A DNA stretch of 6,901 bases from an uncultured Saprospiraceae bacterium (lineage in GTDB: Bacteria; Bacteroidota; Bacteroidia; Chitinophagales; Saprospiraceae): assembly GCA_938044055.1 (NCBI GenBank), contig CALIQO010000539.1:1-6901 (forward strand), read 5' to 3'. Of this stretch, positions 1 to 6,259 are shown piece by piece. The position numbers and the translations under genes were made by a program. Below the pieces are notes generated by a model. It was not told where the DNA came from and made no database searches. It saw nothing but the letters and a program-made list of their open reading frames with translations. The stretch's first letter is position 1. Every line of letters starts with the position of its first letter.

Positions 1-480
1 TCAGTACCTGCACTGATTGTCTTTTTCACGATCAATTCAATTATGAAAAAGTATCTCAATCAACAGTATAATATGGAGTCTCTTAAGTTTAAGCAAGATC
101 AATTTAAAGAGATTATGCCCTTAAAGTTTCAAGCCTATGAAAGACTGGCTCTGTTCTTAGAAAGGATTAAACCTCAGCAACTTATATTTAGATTGCGCAA
201 TACAGAGAGCAGTGCCGATTCCCTGAAAACCTCCTTACTGATAGCTGTAGAAAAAGAATACGAGCACAACATGACTCAACAAGTTTATGTTTCAGATAAA
301 TTGTGGCAGATTGTATCCTTAGCTAAGGAAGATACACTGGCTCTTATTTCTTCAGTAGAAGCAGATGAAGTTCAGACTTATATCAGTCAGATTCTAGCCA
401 GGCATGCAAGTCAACCTTTAAATCCTATAAACCAAGCGCTTTCTGCTATTAAGAAAGAAGTAGAAATCATTTCTAGTTGA
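1..480 (+). CDS. DUF7935 family membrane-anchored protein, 5' end cut off by window
   Basis: The reading frame is open from base 1, so the gene starts outside the window; 159 residues are visible. An internal ATG at 43 would give 145 aa but would delete the hydrophobic stretch PALIVFFTINSI encoded before it, which looks like the end of an N-terminal membrane helix. After it comes a charged helical region, then the most recognisable block, LKFQAYERLALFLERIKP, then EYEHNMTQQVYVSDKLW and a helical C-terminus. From memory this pattern (a membrane helix, then 'QAYERL.LFLERI' and 'EYEHN..QQ.Y') matches the uncharacterised DUF7935 family, found in Bacteroidota. Its function is unknown. The next gene starts 12 bp after the stop, which suggests co-transcription with the split nucleotidase genes. 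I am fairly sure of the family and certain that it is coding; I assign no biochemical role. Confidence 0.8.
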   Translation, partial: SVPALIVFFTINSIMKKYLNQQYNMESLKFKQDQFKEIMPLKFQAYERLALFLERIKPQQLIFRLRNTESSADSLKTSLLIAVEKEYEHNMTQQVYVSDKLWQIVSLAKEDTLALISSVEADEVQTYISQILARHASQPLNPINQALSAIKKEVEIISS

Positions 481-492
481 TAAACGTACCTT

Positions 493-1245
493 ATGAAAAA
501 AATCATTTTTGATTGCCTATCCAAAACCTTATTTCTAGCTATCATTCTGACAGCGGTTACCAGTTGCAATAAAAAAACTTATGTAGCAGAGGTTGATGAA
601 GAATATTACCGCATAGATAAGTACAGAAAATCCACAGATAGCAATATCGATAAGATTATACTACCCTACCAGGATAAACTTCTGAGTCAGATGGATGAAG
701 TTATCGGAAGCAATGAATCAGAAATGAGAAAGAATAAGCCCTGTGCTCCCATGAATAACTGGATGGCGGATATTCTTCTGGACATAAGTAGATCTAAAGT
801 CAGTGAGCATGTAGATTTTGCCATGCAGAACTATGGAGGAGTCAGAGCAGGTCTATCTGCTGGCGATGTTACAGTTGGTAAAATCTATGAGATTATGCCG
901 TTTGACAATGCACTCGTCTTAGTAACAGCTAAAGGAGGTGTGGTTAAAAAATTATTTGATAGAGTGGCAGACTATGGTGGGTGGCCTATTTCTAAAAACA
1001 CTTCATTCAGAATTGATAATAATAAGGCAGTTGATATAATCGTAGATGGAGAACCCTTCGATATGGAGAAAACTTACACATTCACATTGCCAGATTATGT
1101 AGCCCAGGGAAATGATGATTGTCCTTTTTTAATAGGTACTTCTCAGAAAGAACTCGGACTTCTTGTAAGGGATGCCATGATAGAATGGATGCGATTAAAA
1201 GAAGGTCCTATTACACCTAATTTAGAACTTAGAATCAAACTATAA
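493..1245 (+). CDS. lipoprotein with 5'-nucleotidase C-terminal domain (substrate-binding half of a split 5'-nucleotidase)
   Basis: A 250-aa lipoprotein. Residues 1-25 form a lipoprotein signal (KK, hydrophobic core, lipobox VTSC with Cys25), so the mature protein is probably membrane-anchored facing the periplasm. Residues about 55-250 match the 5_nucleotid_C domain of UshA-like enzymes: NYGGVRAG (113-120, with the base- and phosphate-contacting Arg region), MPFDNALVLV (135-144), and LPDYVAQGNDD (199-209), which corresponds to the 'Y.A.GGDGY' nucleoside-binding loop. The catalytic metallophosphatase domain is absent but is encoded by the next gene, 2 bp downstream. I infer that the two chains work together on nucleotides or related phosphate esters outside the cytoplasm. 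Alone, this domain has no known catalytic centre. The start is the first ATG after the preceding stop, and no Shine-Dalgarno is visible. Split nucleotidases of this kind are, from memory, common in Bacteroidota. Confidence 0.88.
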   Translation: MKKIIFDCLSKTLFLAIILTAVTSCNKKTYVAEVDEEYYRIDKYRKSTDSNIDKIILPYQDKLLSQMDEVIGSNESEMRKNKPCAPMNNWMADILLDISRSKVSEHVDFAMQNYGGVRAGLSAGDVTVGKIYEIMPFDNALVLVTAKGGVVKKLFDRVADYGGWPISKNTSFRIDNNKAVDIIVDGEPFDMEKTYTFTLPDYVAQGNDDCPFLIGTSQKELGLLVRDAMIEWMRLKEGPITPNLELRIKL

Positions 1246-1247
1246 TT

Positions 1248-2162
1248 ATGGATCGGAGAAAATTTCTAAAGTATTCCTCTTTAGGGGGAGCGTTACTTTC
1301 TACGGGGAACTTCTCATGGAAGAATATGTATGACCACGATCTCACCAGATTAACCATCTTACATACTAATGATGTCCATTCTCACATCGATCCATTCCCT
1401 ATGGATGGTTCTCGCAATGAAGGTGCTGGAGGAGTATCTAAAAGATCGGCACTGATCAATACCATCAGAAACCGCGAACAACACGTGCTACTGCTCGATG
1501 CAGGGGATATATTCCAGGGTACGCCTTATTTTAATTTCTATAATGGCGAGATTGAAATGAAGGTTATGTCCGAGATGGGTTATGACGCTGCAACAATAGG
1601 AAATCATGATTTCGACAGCGGAATAGACAATCTTAAAAAGCAACTAGACCATGCTTCTTTTCCCCTAGTAATAGGAAATTATGATTTTAAGAATACAACC
1701 ATGAACGGCCATACGTCTCCATATATGATTAAAAATTATGGGGACATAAAAGTAGGAATTACAGGTGTAGGAATTGAGCTTAATGGCCTGGTTCCTAAGC
1801 CACTATATAAGGAGACTGTCTATGGAGATCCTATTTCCGCTTCAAGCAAATGGGCTTCTCATCTTAAAAATGAAGAGCAATGCGATTTCGTTATATGCCT
1901 TTCTCATCTCGGTTATAGATATAGAGACAATACCGTTTCAGATGTAGTTCTGGCAAAAGAATCTACAGACATCGACCTGATTATAGGTGGTCATACCCAC
2001 ACATTTATGTATGAACCACATATCGAAAAAAACAAAAATGGTAAAGAAGTCATAGTGACACAAGCGGGATGGGCGGGCATCATGCTGGGAAGATTAGATA
2101 TACTGTTTGAGAGAGGGAATAAAAACAAGTGCATTAGCTGCAAGAATACATTGTTAAAATAA
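1248..2162 (+). CDS. Tat-exported metallophosphatase / 5'-nucleotidase catalytic domain protein
   Basis: A 304-aa protein with the calcineurin-like phosphoesterase fold of the 5'-nucleotidase N-terminal domain. Metal-ligand motifs appear in order: TNDVHSH (Asp42, His44), DAGDIFQGT (Asp87), TIGNHDFD (Asn119 and the catalytic-type His120), CLSHLGY (His220) and IIGGHTHTF (His249, His251). All expected ligands are present, so it should be an active two-metal hydrolase of nucleotides or other phosphomonoesters. The N-terminus DRRKFLK followed by a mildly hydrophobic stretch is a twin-arginine signal, so the folded protein probably goes to the periplasm by Tat. It ends soon after the catalytic domain; the C-terminal binding domain is the separate upstream lipoprotein, whose stop lies 2 bp before this ATG. 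Translational coupling is likely because no Shine-Dalgarno is seen. The exact substrate is not decided by sequence. Confidence 0.9.
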   Translation: MDRRKFLKYSSLGGALLSTGNFSWKNMYDHDLTRLTILHTNDVHSHIDPFPMDGSRNEGAGGVSKRSALINTIRNREQHVLLLDAGDIFQGTPYFNFYNGEIEMKVMSEMGYDAATIGNHDFDSGIDNLKKQLDHASFPLVIGNYDFKNTTMNGHTSPYMIKNYGDIKVGITGVGIELNGLVPKPLYKETVYGDPISASSKWASHLKNEEQCDFVICLSHLGYRYRDNTVSDVVLAKESTDIDLIIGGHTHTFMYEPHIEKNKNGKEVIVTQAGWAGIMLGRLDILFERGNKNKCISCKNTLLK

Positions 2163-2172
2163 TTTTTTTTTC
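2124..2172 (+). terminator. possible weak intrinsic terminator of the nucleotidase operon
   Basis: A run of ten T's (2163-2172) follows the metallophosphatase stop codon directly. Upstream, AACAAGTG (2124-2131) can pair with CATTGTT (2149-2155) if G2129 is bulged, giving a 7-bp stem inside the 3' end of the gene. The stem is AT-rich, the loop is long, and 7 nt separate it from the T run, so this is a weak candidate. The T tract is the stronger half of the evidence. Confidence 0.3.
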
Positions 2173-2224
2173 GATGAGTTATGTGTTATTCACTCCAACG
2201 AAAATTTCAGAGTAATTTAACGAA

Positions 2225-2278
2225 TTACTTACAATCGCATAAGCTAACTTATTGATCATGGTTAACTTATAATACATG
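2225..2278. repeat. degenerate iteron-like direct repeats upstream of dnaA
   Basis: TAACTTAT-N4-CATG occurs at 2245-2260 and again at 2263-2278, an 18-bp period with 12 of 16 positions identical. A poorer third copy starts at 2225 (TTACTTAC, then CATA after 5 nt), 20 bp before the first good copy. Repeats with a period near two helical turns could bind a regulator on one face of the DNA or act as replication iterons. The copies are short and AT-rich, so chance cannot be excluded. No function is claimed. Confidence 0.4.
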
Positions 2279-2403
2279 ATAAAAATATGCATATATGGCA
2301 TCTCCCAACATATGATTATTTTTCATTATATCTAACTGAATACCAAGCTTTTGGTTTCGTTTTTTAATTTTTAAAAATCCTTTTTTCTTCTCTTAATTTT
2401 TAG

Positions 2404-2411
2404 CAAATTTG
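2404..2411 (+). promoter_or_regulatory. candidate dnaA promoter -7 element
   Basis: CAAATTTG differs at one base from the Bacteroidota -7 consensus TAnnTTTG. It sits after a T-rich stretch and directly before an A/C-rich, T-poor segment that would make an unstructured transcript start. No TTG lies at the expected distance upstream; only a T6 run (2381-2386) is near. The element also lies inside the perfect palindrome GCAAATTTGC (2403-2412), which could instead be an operator. If used, the dnaA leader would be about 130 nt long. Confidence 0.35.
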
Positions 2412-2517
2412 CCTTCACAGACGAACAACAAAAACGGCGAACTACAACAACCAACACCAAGGATTTTTAGTCAGTGTTAACCTAGCTTAGGGCAATTAAT
2501 ATATTTCAATAATAGAA

Positions 2518-2529
2518 CCTCTACGGAGG
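2518..2529 (+). promoter_or_regulatory. small hairpin with UNCG-type tetraloop covering the dnaA Shine-Dalgarno
   Basis: CCTC (2518-2521) pairs perfectly with GAGG (2526-2529) around the loop TACG. In RNA this is C(UACG)G, a member of the UNCG tetraloop class known for unusual stability with a C-G closing pair. The sequence GGAGGA (2525-2530) is the only strong Shine-Dalgarno match ahead of a gene in this window, and all but its last base lies in the loop or stem. It is 17 nt from the dnaA ATG, further than the usual 5-10 nt. The pairing is seen in the sequence; a role in controlling dnaA translation is inference. Confidence 0.5.
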
Positions 2530-2547
2530 ATAATTATATAGCAGCGA

Positions 2548-3939
2548 ATGATAATTAATCATGTAGAATTATGGGGAGAGTGTCTTGAGATTATTAAACG
2601 TAGTATCAATCAACAGAGTTACAAAACATGGTTTGAACCGGTCAATCCTATAAAGTTTCAGAACCAGATTCTTACCATCCAGGTGCCTAATAAGTTCTTC
2701 TACGAATGGCTGGAGGAACATTATGTCAACATACTTAAAACAGCCATTAAAAAGGTGATCGGAGAAGAAGGTAGGTTAGAATACCAGATCCTTATTGAGA
2801 ACCATCGGCAGATAGGAAAGAACGAAGCTGTAATCAAAGAACAGCATAAGGCTGCGGAAATAAAGAATCCATTCGTCATTCCTGGAATTAAGAAATCAAA
2901 GGTAGAATCTCACCTCAATCCCAATTATACATTTGATAATTTCATAGAGGGAGATTGTAATCGTCTTGCAAGATCTGCAGGAAAAGCCATTGCCAGTCGT
3001 CCCGGAAAAACGGCATTTAATCCACTTATGGTGTATGGAGATGTAGGACTAGGAAAGACACACCTTGCGCATGCCATCGGAAACGAGATAAAAAAGAATT
3101 TCGCCAAGACACAAGTACTATATGTGACTACAGAGAAATTCACAACCCACGTTATAGATTCTATTAAGAGTAACTCTCTTAGTGACTTTATGATTTTCTA
3201 TCAGATGATAGATGTATTGATTATCGATGATATTCAGTTCTTAGCTAATAAGGCTAAGACTCAAGAGATATTCTTCAATATATTCAACGAGCTTCACCAA
3301 TCAGGAAAGCAGATTATTCTTACCTCTGATCGTCCTCCTAAGGACCTTCAGGATGTAGAGAATAGATTGATATCTAGATTTAAGTGGGGTCTCAGTGCGG
3401 ATTTATCTGCACCTGATTTTGAAACAAGAATGGCTATCTTCGACAAGAAGGTTGAGCATGAAGGCATCAACGTCAATGATGAGGTAGCAGAATTCATATG
3501 TTACAACATTCAGAATAATATCCGCGAACTAGAAGGCGCCTTGATATCATTAATTGCACAATCTACCCTTAACAGGAAGCACATAGATGTTAATCTTGCT
3601 AAAGATGTCATCAAGCAATTTGTGTCTCAGTCTAATAAGGAAATCAGTATAGAAAACATTAAGAAACTGGTTGCTGATCACTTCAGCTTACCCGTTGAAA
3701 AGCTTCAAGGAAAGACAAGAAAAAGAGATGTCGTAATTGCTAGACAATTATCCATGTATCTCGCTAAGAATTATACAACAAGTTCTCTTAAGAATATCGG
3801 ACAGAAATTCGGCAATAGAGATCACAGTACGGTGATTTATAGCCTCCAAGCTGTCAGAGATATGATGGACACGGATCTTATATTTAAGGATACCGTCCAA
3901 GAACTAGAGAAAAAAGTACAGATGAAACTGTACGACTAA
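2548..3939 (+). CDS. dnaA: chromosomal replication initiator protein DnaA
   Basis: A complete 463-aa DnaA, the cytoplasmic AAA+ ATPase that binds DnaA boxes and opens the origin. Domain I spans residues about 1-82 (SYKTWFEPVNPI, FFYEWLEEHY), and a short variable linker runs to about 120. Domain III spans about 125-345 with Walker A GDVGLGKTH (164-172, Lys170), Walker B LIIDDIQ (224-230), sensor I LTSDRP (258-263), the arginine-finger region RLISRFKWGL (Arg277) and sensor II NIRELEGAL (324-332, Arg326). Domain IV carries the DnaA-box signature GNRDHSTVIYS (422-432), with Asn423 where Gly is frequent. An in-frame TAG at 2539-2541 leaves ATG 2548 as the only plausible start. The gene is monocistronic: long gaps on both sides, a strong terminator after it, and no dnaN or recF neighbour, as expected in Bacteroidota. 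Its leader may control translation. Confidence 0.98.
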   Translation: MIINHVELWGECLEIIKRSINQQSYKTWFEPVNPIKFQNQILTIQVPNKFFYEWLEEHYVNILKTAIKKVIGEEGRLEYQILIENHRQIGKNEAVIKEQHKAAEIKNPFVIPGIKKSKVESHLNPNYTFDNFIEGDCNRLARSAGKAIASRPGKTAFNPLMVYGDVGLGKTHLAHAIGNEIKKNFAKTQVLYVTTEKFTTHVIDSIKSNSLSDFMIFYQMIDVLIIDDIQFLANKAKTQEIFFNIFNELHQSGKQIILTSDRPPKDLQDVENRLISRFKWGLSADLSAPDFETRMAIFDKKVEHEGINVNDEVAEFICYNIQNNIRELEGALISLIAQSTLNRKHIDVNLAKDVIKQFVSQSNKEISIENIKKLVADHFSLPVEKLQGKTRKRDVVIARQLSMYLAKNYTTSSLKNIGQKFGNRDHSTVIYSLQAVRDMMDTDLIFKDTVQELEKKVQMKLYD

Positions 3940-3968
3940 TCATTCTGCCAAATATCCGTTTTTATATA

Positions 3969-4001
3969 AAGAGGAGTTATCTAGTATGACTCCTCTTGTT
4001 T
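3969..4001 (+). terminator. intrinsic terminator of dnaA
   Basis: AAGAGGAGT (3969-3977) pairs perfectly over 9 bp with ACTCCTCTT (3989-3997). Three further pairs, including one G-U, extend the stem and close a 5-nt loop (3981-3985). A short T-rich tail, GTTTAATT, follows. It lies 30 bp after the dnaA stop, where a terminator is expected. The tail is short, so efficiency may be moderate. Confidence 0.8.
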
Positions 4002-4213
4002 AATTAGGTTATGCCGGTTTTACAATATTTATAATAGACCAAGCGAAAAGAGGAATTCTATTCATCTACATACAAGACAATTCTAGTTCATACTAAAAAA
4101 AGCTCATATCGTGACTATTTCAAGCTCGATTCGCATCTTAAATGAGCTCTAAATTATATTCAGTTTATCTTTATAGGCCTATTAATGAGATATATAACTA
4201 TAGAAAAGCCGAA

Positions 4214-4222
4214 TAATCCACA
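4214..4222 (+). promoter_or_regulatory. DnaA-box-like site
   Basis: TAATCCACA differs from the consensus DnaA box TTATCCACA at one position. It is the best match I found near dnaA, on the downstream side, 275 bp after the stop. It stands alone; no second strong box is seen in either intergenic region, so an origin is not established. It could be a regulatory DnaA site or a chance match. Confidence 0.35.
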
Positions 4223-4226
4223 TCCA

Positions 4227-4238
4227 TTTTCGCGAAAA
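4227..4238. promoter_or_regulatory. 12-bp perfect palindrome TTTTCGCGAAAA, possible operator
   Basis: Both halves are exact reverse complements with a CGCG core, which stands out in this AT-rich spacer. It lies 4 bp after the DnaA-box-like site and about 30 bp before the -33 element of the thioredoxin-gene promoter. A dimeric regulator could bind it. No known regulator is assigned. Confidence 0.4.
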
Positions 4239-4267
4239 CCATACTCATTAAAGATACGTTAAATCGA

Positions 4268-4297
4268 TTGCCTTAGAAGAAATAAGACATACCTTTA
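4268..4297 (+). promoter_or_regulatory. Bacteroidota-type promoter of the thioredoxin-fold lipoprotein gene
   Basis: TTG (4268-4270), a 19-nt spacer and TACCTTTA (4290-4297) fit the TTG-N19-TAnnTTTG pattern with one mismatch in the last base. Transcription would start near 4303-4305, giving a leader of about 17 nt that is A-rich just before the ATG. No Shine-Dalgarno is present, as is common in this phylum. Confidence 0.5.
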
Positions 4298-4320
4298 CAA
4301 GTGTAATAAAAAAACAAACC

Positions 4321-4818
4321 ATGCGTATCCTATTTTCATTCTTGATACTTTCCTTGTTCTTTCTTTCTTCTTGCAAAGAAACAGACAACACGCCCAGTAC
4401 CATTGTTGACGGCGAGTTGAACTGGATGACCATAGAACAAGCAGATCTACTTAAAGGTAAAACGGAGAAGATATTCATGGTAGATGTGTATACCGACTGG
4501 TGTGGATGGTGTAAAGTTATGGATAAGAAGACCTTCACCGATGAAGAAGTTAAAACTTATCTAGATGAAAGTTTTCATGTCGTAAAGTTTGATGCAGAAC
4601 AGAAGACTCCTATCAACTTCGATGGCAATTCTTATGATTGGATTCCTACTGGAAGAAAAGGGGTTAACAAGTTAGCATTCAAGTTATTGAGTGGTCGATT
4701 GAGTTACCCTTCTATCGTGTTTCTAAATTCTAATCTAGAACCTATACAAGTAGTTCCAGGCTATAAAACACCTGTACAGATGATGGAAGTTTTAAAAACA
4801 ATCAAGGCTAAGGTTTAA
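4321..4818 (+). CDS. thioredoxin-fold lipoprotein with CGWC active site
   Basis: A 165-aa protein. Residues 1-18 are a lipoprotein signal with lipobox LSSC (Cys18), so it is probably anchored in a membrane facing the periplasm. Residues about 35-163 form a thioredoxin-like domain: VDVYTDWCGWCKVMDKKTF places the redox pair at Cys61 and Cys64, and LSYPS supplies the cis-proline (Pro130) expected opposite the active site. A segment around residues 97-122 (including YDWIPTGRKGVNKLA) separates the second strand from the cis-Pro region; from memory it is typical of Bacteroidota thioredoxin_7-like proteins. Expected role: thiol-disulfide exchange on exported proteins, either reducing or isomerising; the direction and partners cannot be told from sequence. 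It has its own promoter and converges with the S41 peptidase gene, the two stops being only 16 bp apart. Confidence 0.88.
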   Translation: MRILFSFLILSLFFLSSCKETDNTPSTIVDGELNWMTIEQADLLKGKTEKIFMVDVYTDWCGWCKVMDKKTFTDEEVKTYLDESFHVVKFDAEQKTPINFDGNSYDWIPTGRKGVNKLAFKLLSGRLSYPSIVFLNSNLEPIQVVPGYKTPVQMMEVLKTIKAKV

Positions 4819-4834
4819 TCCTTTTCCTACCCTT

Positions 4835-6232
4835 CTACTTACCACTGATTTTCTTTTTAGCCATATCTCTGTTTTTCTGATACATTTCTAGGTTGTGTTC
4901 TTCATACTTAGCAGCTAACTCTACTGCTTTGTTGTAGTTCTCCATCACTTCCTCGTAATTTCCAGTAGCAATGAGTGATTCTCCGTAGCTATCATAGGCG
5001 TTGGGAGATTCTGGATGAAGGATTTTATTGCTTCTGAACAAGCACATGGCAAGGTGCGGTTGTTCATATTGCATCAAGTATTCATATCCAAGGGAATTTA
5101 TATCGTATTCGTTCAATATTCCAGCATCTACACATTTTACAACTTGATTATGAACATCGTCTTCAGATATCCCTTTTTTATACGCGGTGAGTTTGCTGCT
5201 TAATTGCAGGAATGTATCTGTATTTTTCTTTCTTAAGTCTTCCCTATATTCTTTAGCTCCTTGAAGTGCTAAGGTAATGGCTGAATCAAGGGCTTCTTCC
5301 TGAGACACCTTGATTTCTGGAATTACTCCTACTCCTTCCCAGTTGGTCTGAGTTATAGGATTGATTGCTCTTCCAGTAGGGATAAATACGCGCAGACTAT
5401 CGTTGATCATCATTGTGCCTCCGGGGTTGGCTCCACCGCCTGTAGTCTGACCTATCAGGGTAGCCCTCTTCTGAGTCTGCATATTATAAGAGAACTCCTC
5501 AGCGCCTGAGAAAGTCCGGCTACCGGTAATAACATATAAAGGTACGTCTGGCATTTTCTCTCCTCCTACTTCATCGAGTGTCCAGAAATCAATGGTTCTA
5601 TCATCTTGCCTGTAGTATAGACTATTGAGATGAACCTTCTTATCAAAGAAATAGCTACATAGATATTGGACCATAGAAGGATCTCCTCCCCCATTTTTAC
5701 TTAGATCAATTATAACTGCATCGGTCATCTCAATCAACTTCATGTATGCATCCGCCATGTCCTTCCCTTCATCGACTCTTGCAAATCCTGACAAGGATAT
5801 ATATCCTATATTTCCCCGCATAACCTTAGCTTCTAAAAACCCTAAATTATACCACTTATATCTATCTAAGCCATCTAACTTTTCTTCAATCATTCTTTCG
5901 GGCGTATTCTCGGGAGCTTCATAGGCGTCATTCTTCCACACCTTCATATGTTTATCCTTATTGATAGATTGCACAGCAGAAGTCAGTATCTTGGCTAACT
6001 CACCATGATTTTCAATACTAGAATAGTTGCCAGCCTTTAATTCTGCCATTAGGTGATCCGCTGTAGCCTGTGCTACTTCTGGAAAAACATAATGGTCATT
6101 CATAAGCTCGCTGAGCTTTGATATTACTTCTTCTAAATAGGATTCCGATAAGCCATTGTCTTGTCCATAAGAAGGATTCCAGACAAGAGCCAGTGTTGCT
6201 ATATAAAAATAAGCAGAGATGATTTTTTTCAT
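4835..6232 (-). CDS. secreted S41 family peptidase (IRBP-like) with C-terminal TPR
   Basis: A 465-aa exported protein. Residues 1-23 are a signal peptide (MKKI, hydrophobic core, probable cleavage in SYG/Q). Residues about 28-95 resemble the helical S41 N-terminal domain of IRBP-like members (YVFPEVAQATADHL), ending in NKDKHMKVW with the conserved His95. The protease core follows: IGYISLSGF (142-150), VIIDLSKNGGGDPSMV (173-188), SRTFSGAEEF (238-247) with candidate nucleophile Ser242, GQTTGGGANPGG (261-272) and NWEGVGVIPEI (297-307). This Ser/His arrangement resembles the tricorn/IRBP branch rather than the Ser-Lys carboxy-terminal proteases; no PDZ domain is seen. Residues about 380-450 carry at least one TPR (NAYDSYGESLIATGNYEEVMENYNKAVEL region) that may bind partners. 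The natural substrate is unknown. It lies 72 bp downstream of an AraC-family gene and has its own promoter. Confidence 0.9.
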   Translation of the reverse strand: MKKIISAYFYIATLALVWNPSYGQDNGLSESYLEEVISKLSELMNDHYVFPEVAQATADHLMAELKAGNYSSIENHGELAKILTSAVQSINKDKHMKVWKNDAYEAPENTPERMIEEKLDGLDRYKWYNLGFLEAKVMRGNIGYISLSGFARVDEGKDMADAYMKLIEMTDAVIIDLSKNGGGDPSMVQYLCSYFFDKKVHLNSLYYRQDDRTIDFWTLDEVGGEKMPDVPLYVITGSRTFSGAEEFSYNMQTQKRATLIGQTTGGGANPGGTMMINDSLRVFIPTGRAINPITQTNWEGVGVIPEIKVSQEEALDSAITLALQGAKEYREDLRKKNTDTFLQLSSKLTAYKKGISEDDVHNQVVKCVDAGILNEYDINSLGYEYLMQYEQPHLAMCLFRSNKILHPESPNAYDSYGESLIATGNYEEVMENYNKAVELAAKYEEHNLEMYQKNRDMAKKKISGK

Positions 6233-6259
6233 GTTGCTATCAATTTAATGGGTACAGCA

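Larger units (their letters stand above)
2163..2547. other. AT-rich intergenic region and leader upstream of dnaA
   Basis: This 385-bp region has no credible ORF, tRNA or mobile element. From left to right it holds a T10 run (2163-2172), a TTATTCACT sequence loosely like a DnaA box (2187-2195), degenerate direct repeats (2225-2278), a 10-bp palindrome ATATGCATAT (2285-2294), and a T-rich stretch (2349-2400). The palindrome GCAAATTTGC (2403-2412), which overlaps a promoter-like -7 element, comes next. It is followed by an A/C-rich tract almost free of T (2416-2463) and a hairpin over a Shine-Dalgarno-like sequence (2518-2529). I expect the dnaA promoter and leader here. An origin function is possible but not supported by a cluster of good DnaA boxes. 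Confidence 0.6.
3940..4320. other. intergenic region between dnaA and the thioredoxin-fold lipoprotein gene
   Basis: This 381-bp region has no ORF of credible length and no recognisable tRNA or small RNA. It contains the dnaA terminator (3969-4001) and a 7-bp inverted repeat AGCTCAT/ATGAGCT (4101-4107 and 4142-4148) with a 34-nt spacer that may be chance. It also contains a DnaA-box-like site (4214-4222), a 12-bp palindrome (4227-4238) and a promoter for the next gene (4268-4297). Between about 4002 and 4210 I see nothing else I can name. Confidence 0.6.

Noticed and set aside
2925..3143. 72-aa minus-strand ORF inside dnaA
   Set aside because: It lies opposite the conserved ATPase core of dnaA and shows no independent features; a shadow frame.
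4101..4148. 7-bp inverted repeat AGCTCAT/ATGAGCT as a structured RNA or operator
   Set aside because: The arms are short and 34 nt apart, with no supporting signal nearby; chance is a sufficient explanation.
2163..4320. A replication origin flanking dnaA
   Set aside because: Only one near-consensus DnaA box (4214-4222) and one poor one (2187-2195) are seen, with no cluster. In Bacteroidota dnaA need not lie at the origin. GC-skew analysis of the genome would decide.
4248..4538. 96-aa minus-strand ORF overlapping the thioredoxin-fold gene
   Set aside because: It is antisense to a well-supported coding sequence, starts inside its active-site region, has no family resemblance and no promoter of its own; it is a shadow frame.
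4805..4828. Shared bidirectional terminator between the convergent thioredoxin-fold and S41 genes
   Set aside because: AAGG-TTTAAT-CCTT gives only a 4-bp stem, with three outer pairs beyond an internal mismatch, and no proper T run follows on either strand. It is too weak to annotate.
5015..5924. Two short plus-strand ORFs (5015-5203 and 5742-5924) inside the S41 gene
   Set aside because: Both are antisense to a clear peptidase gene and resemble no known protein.
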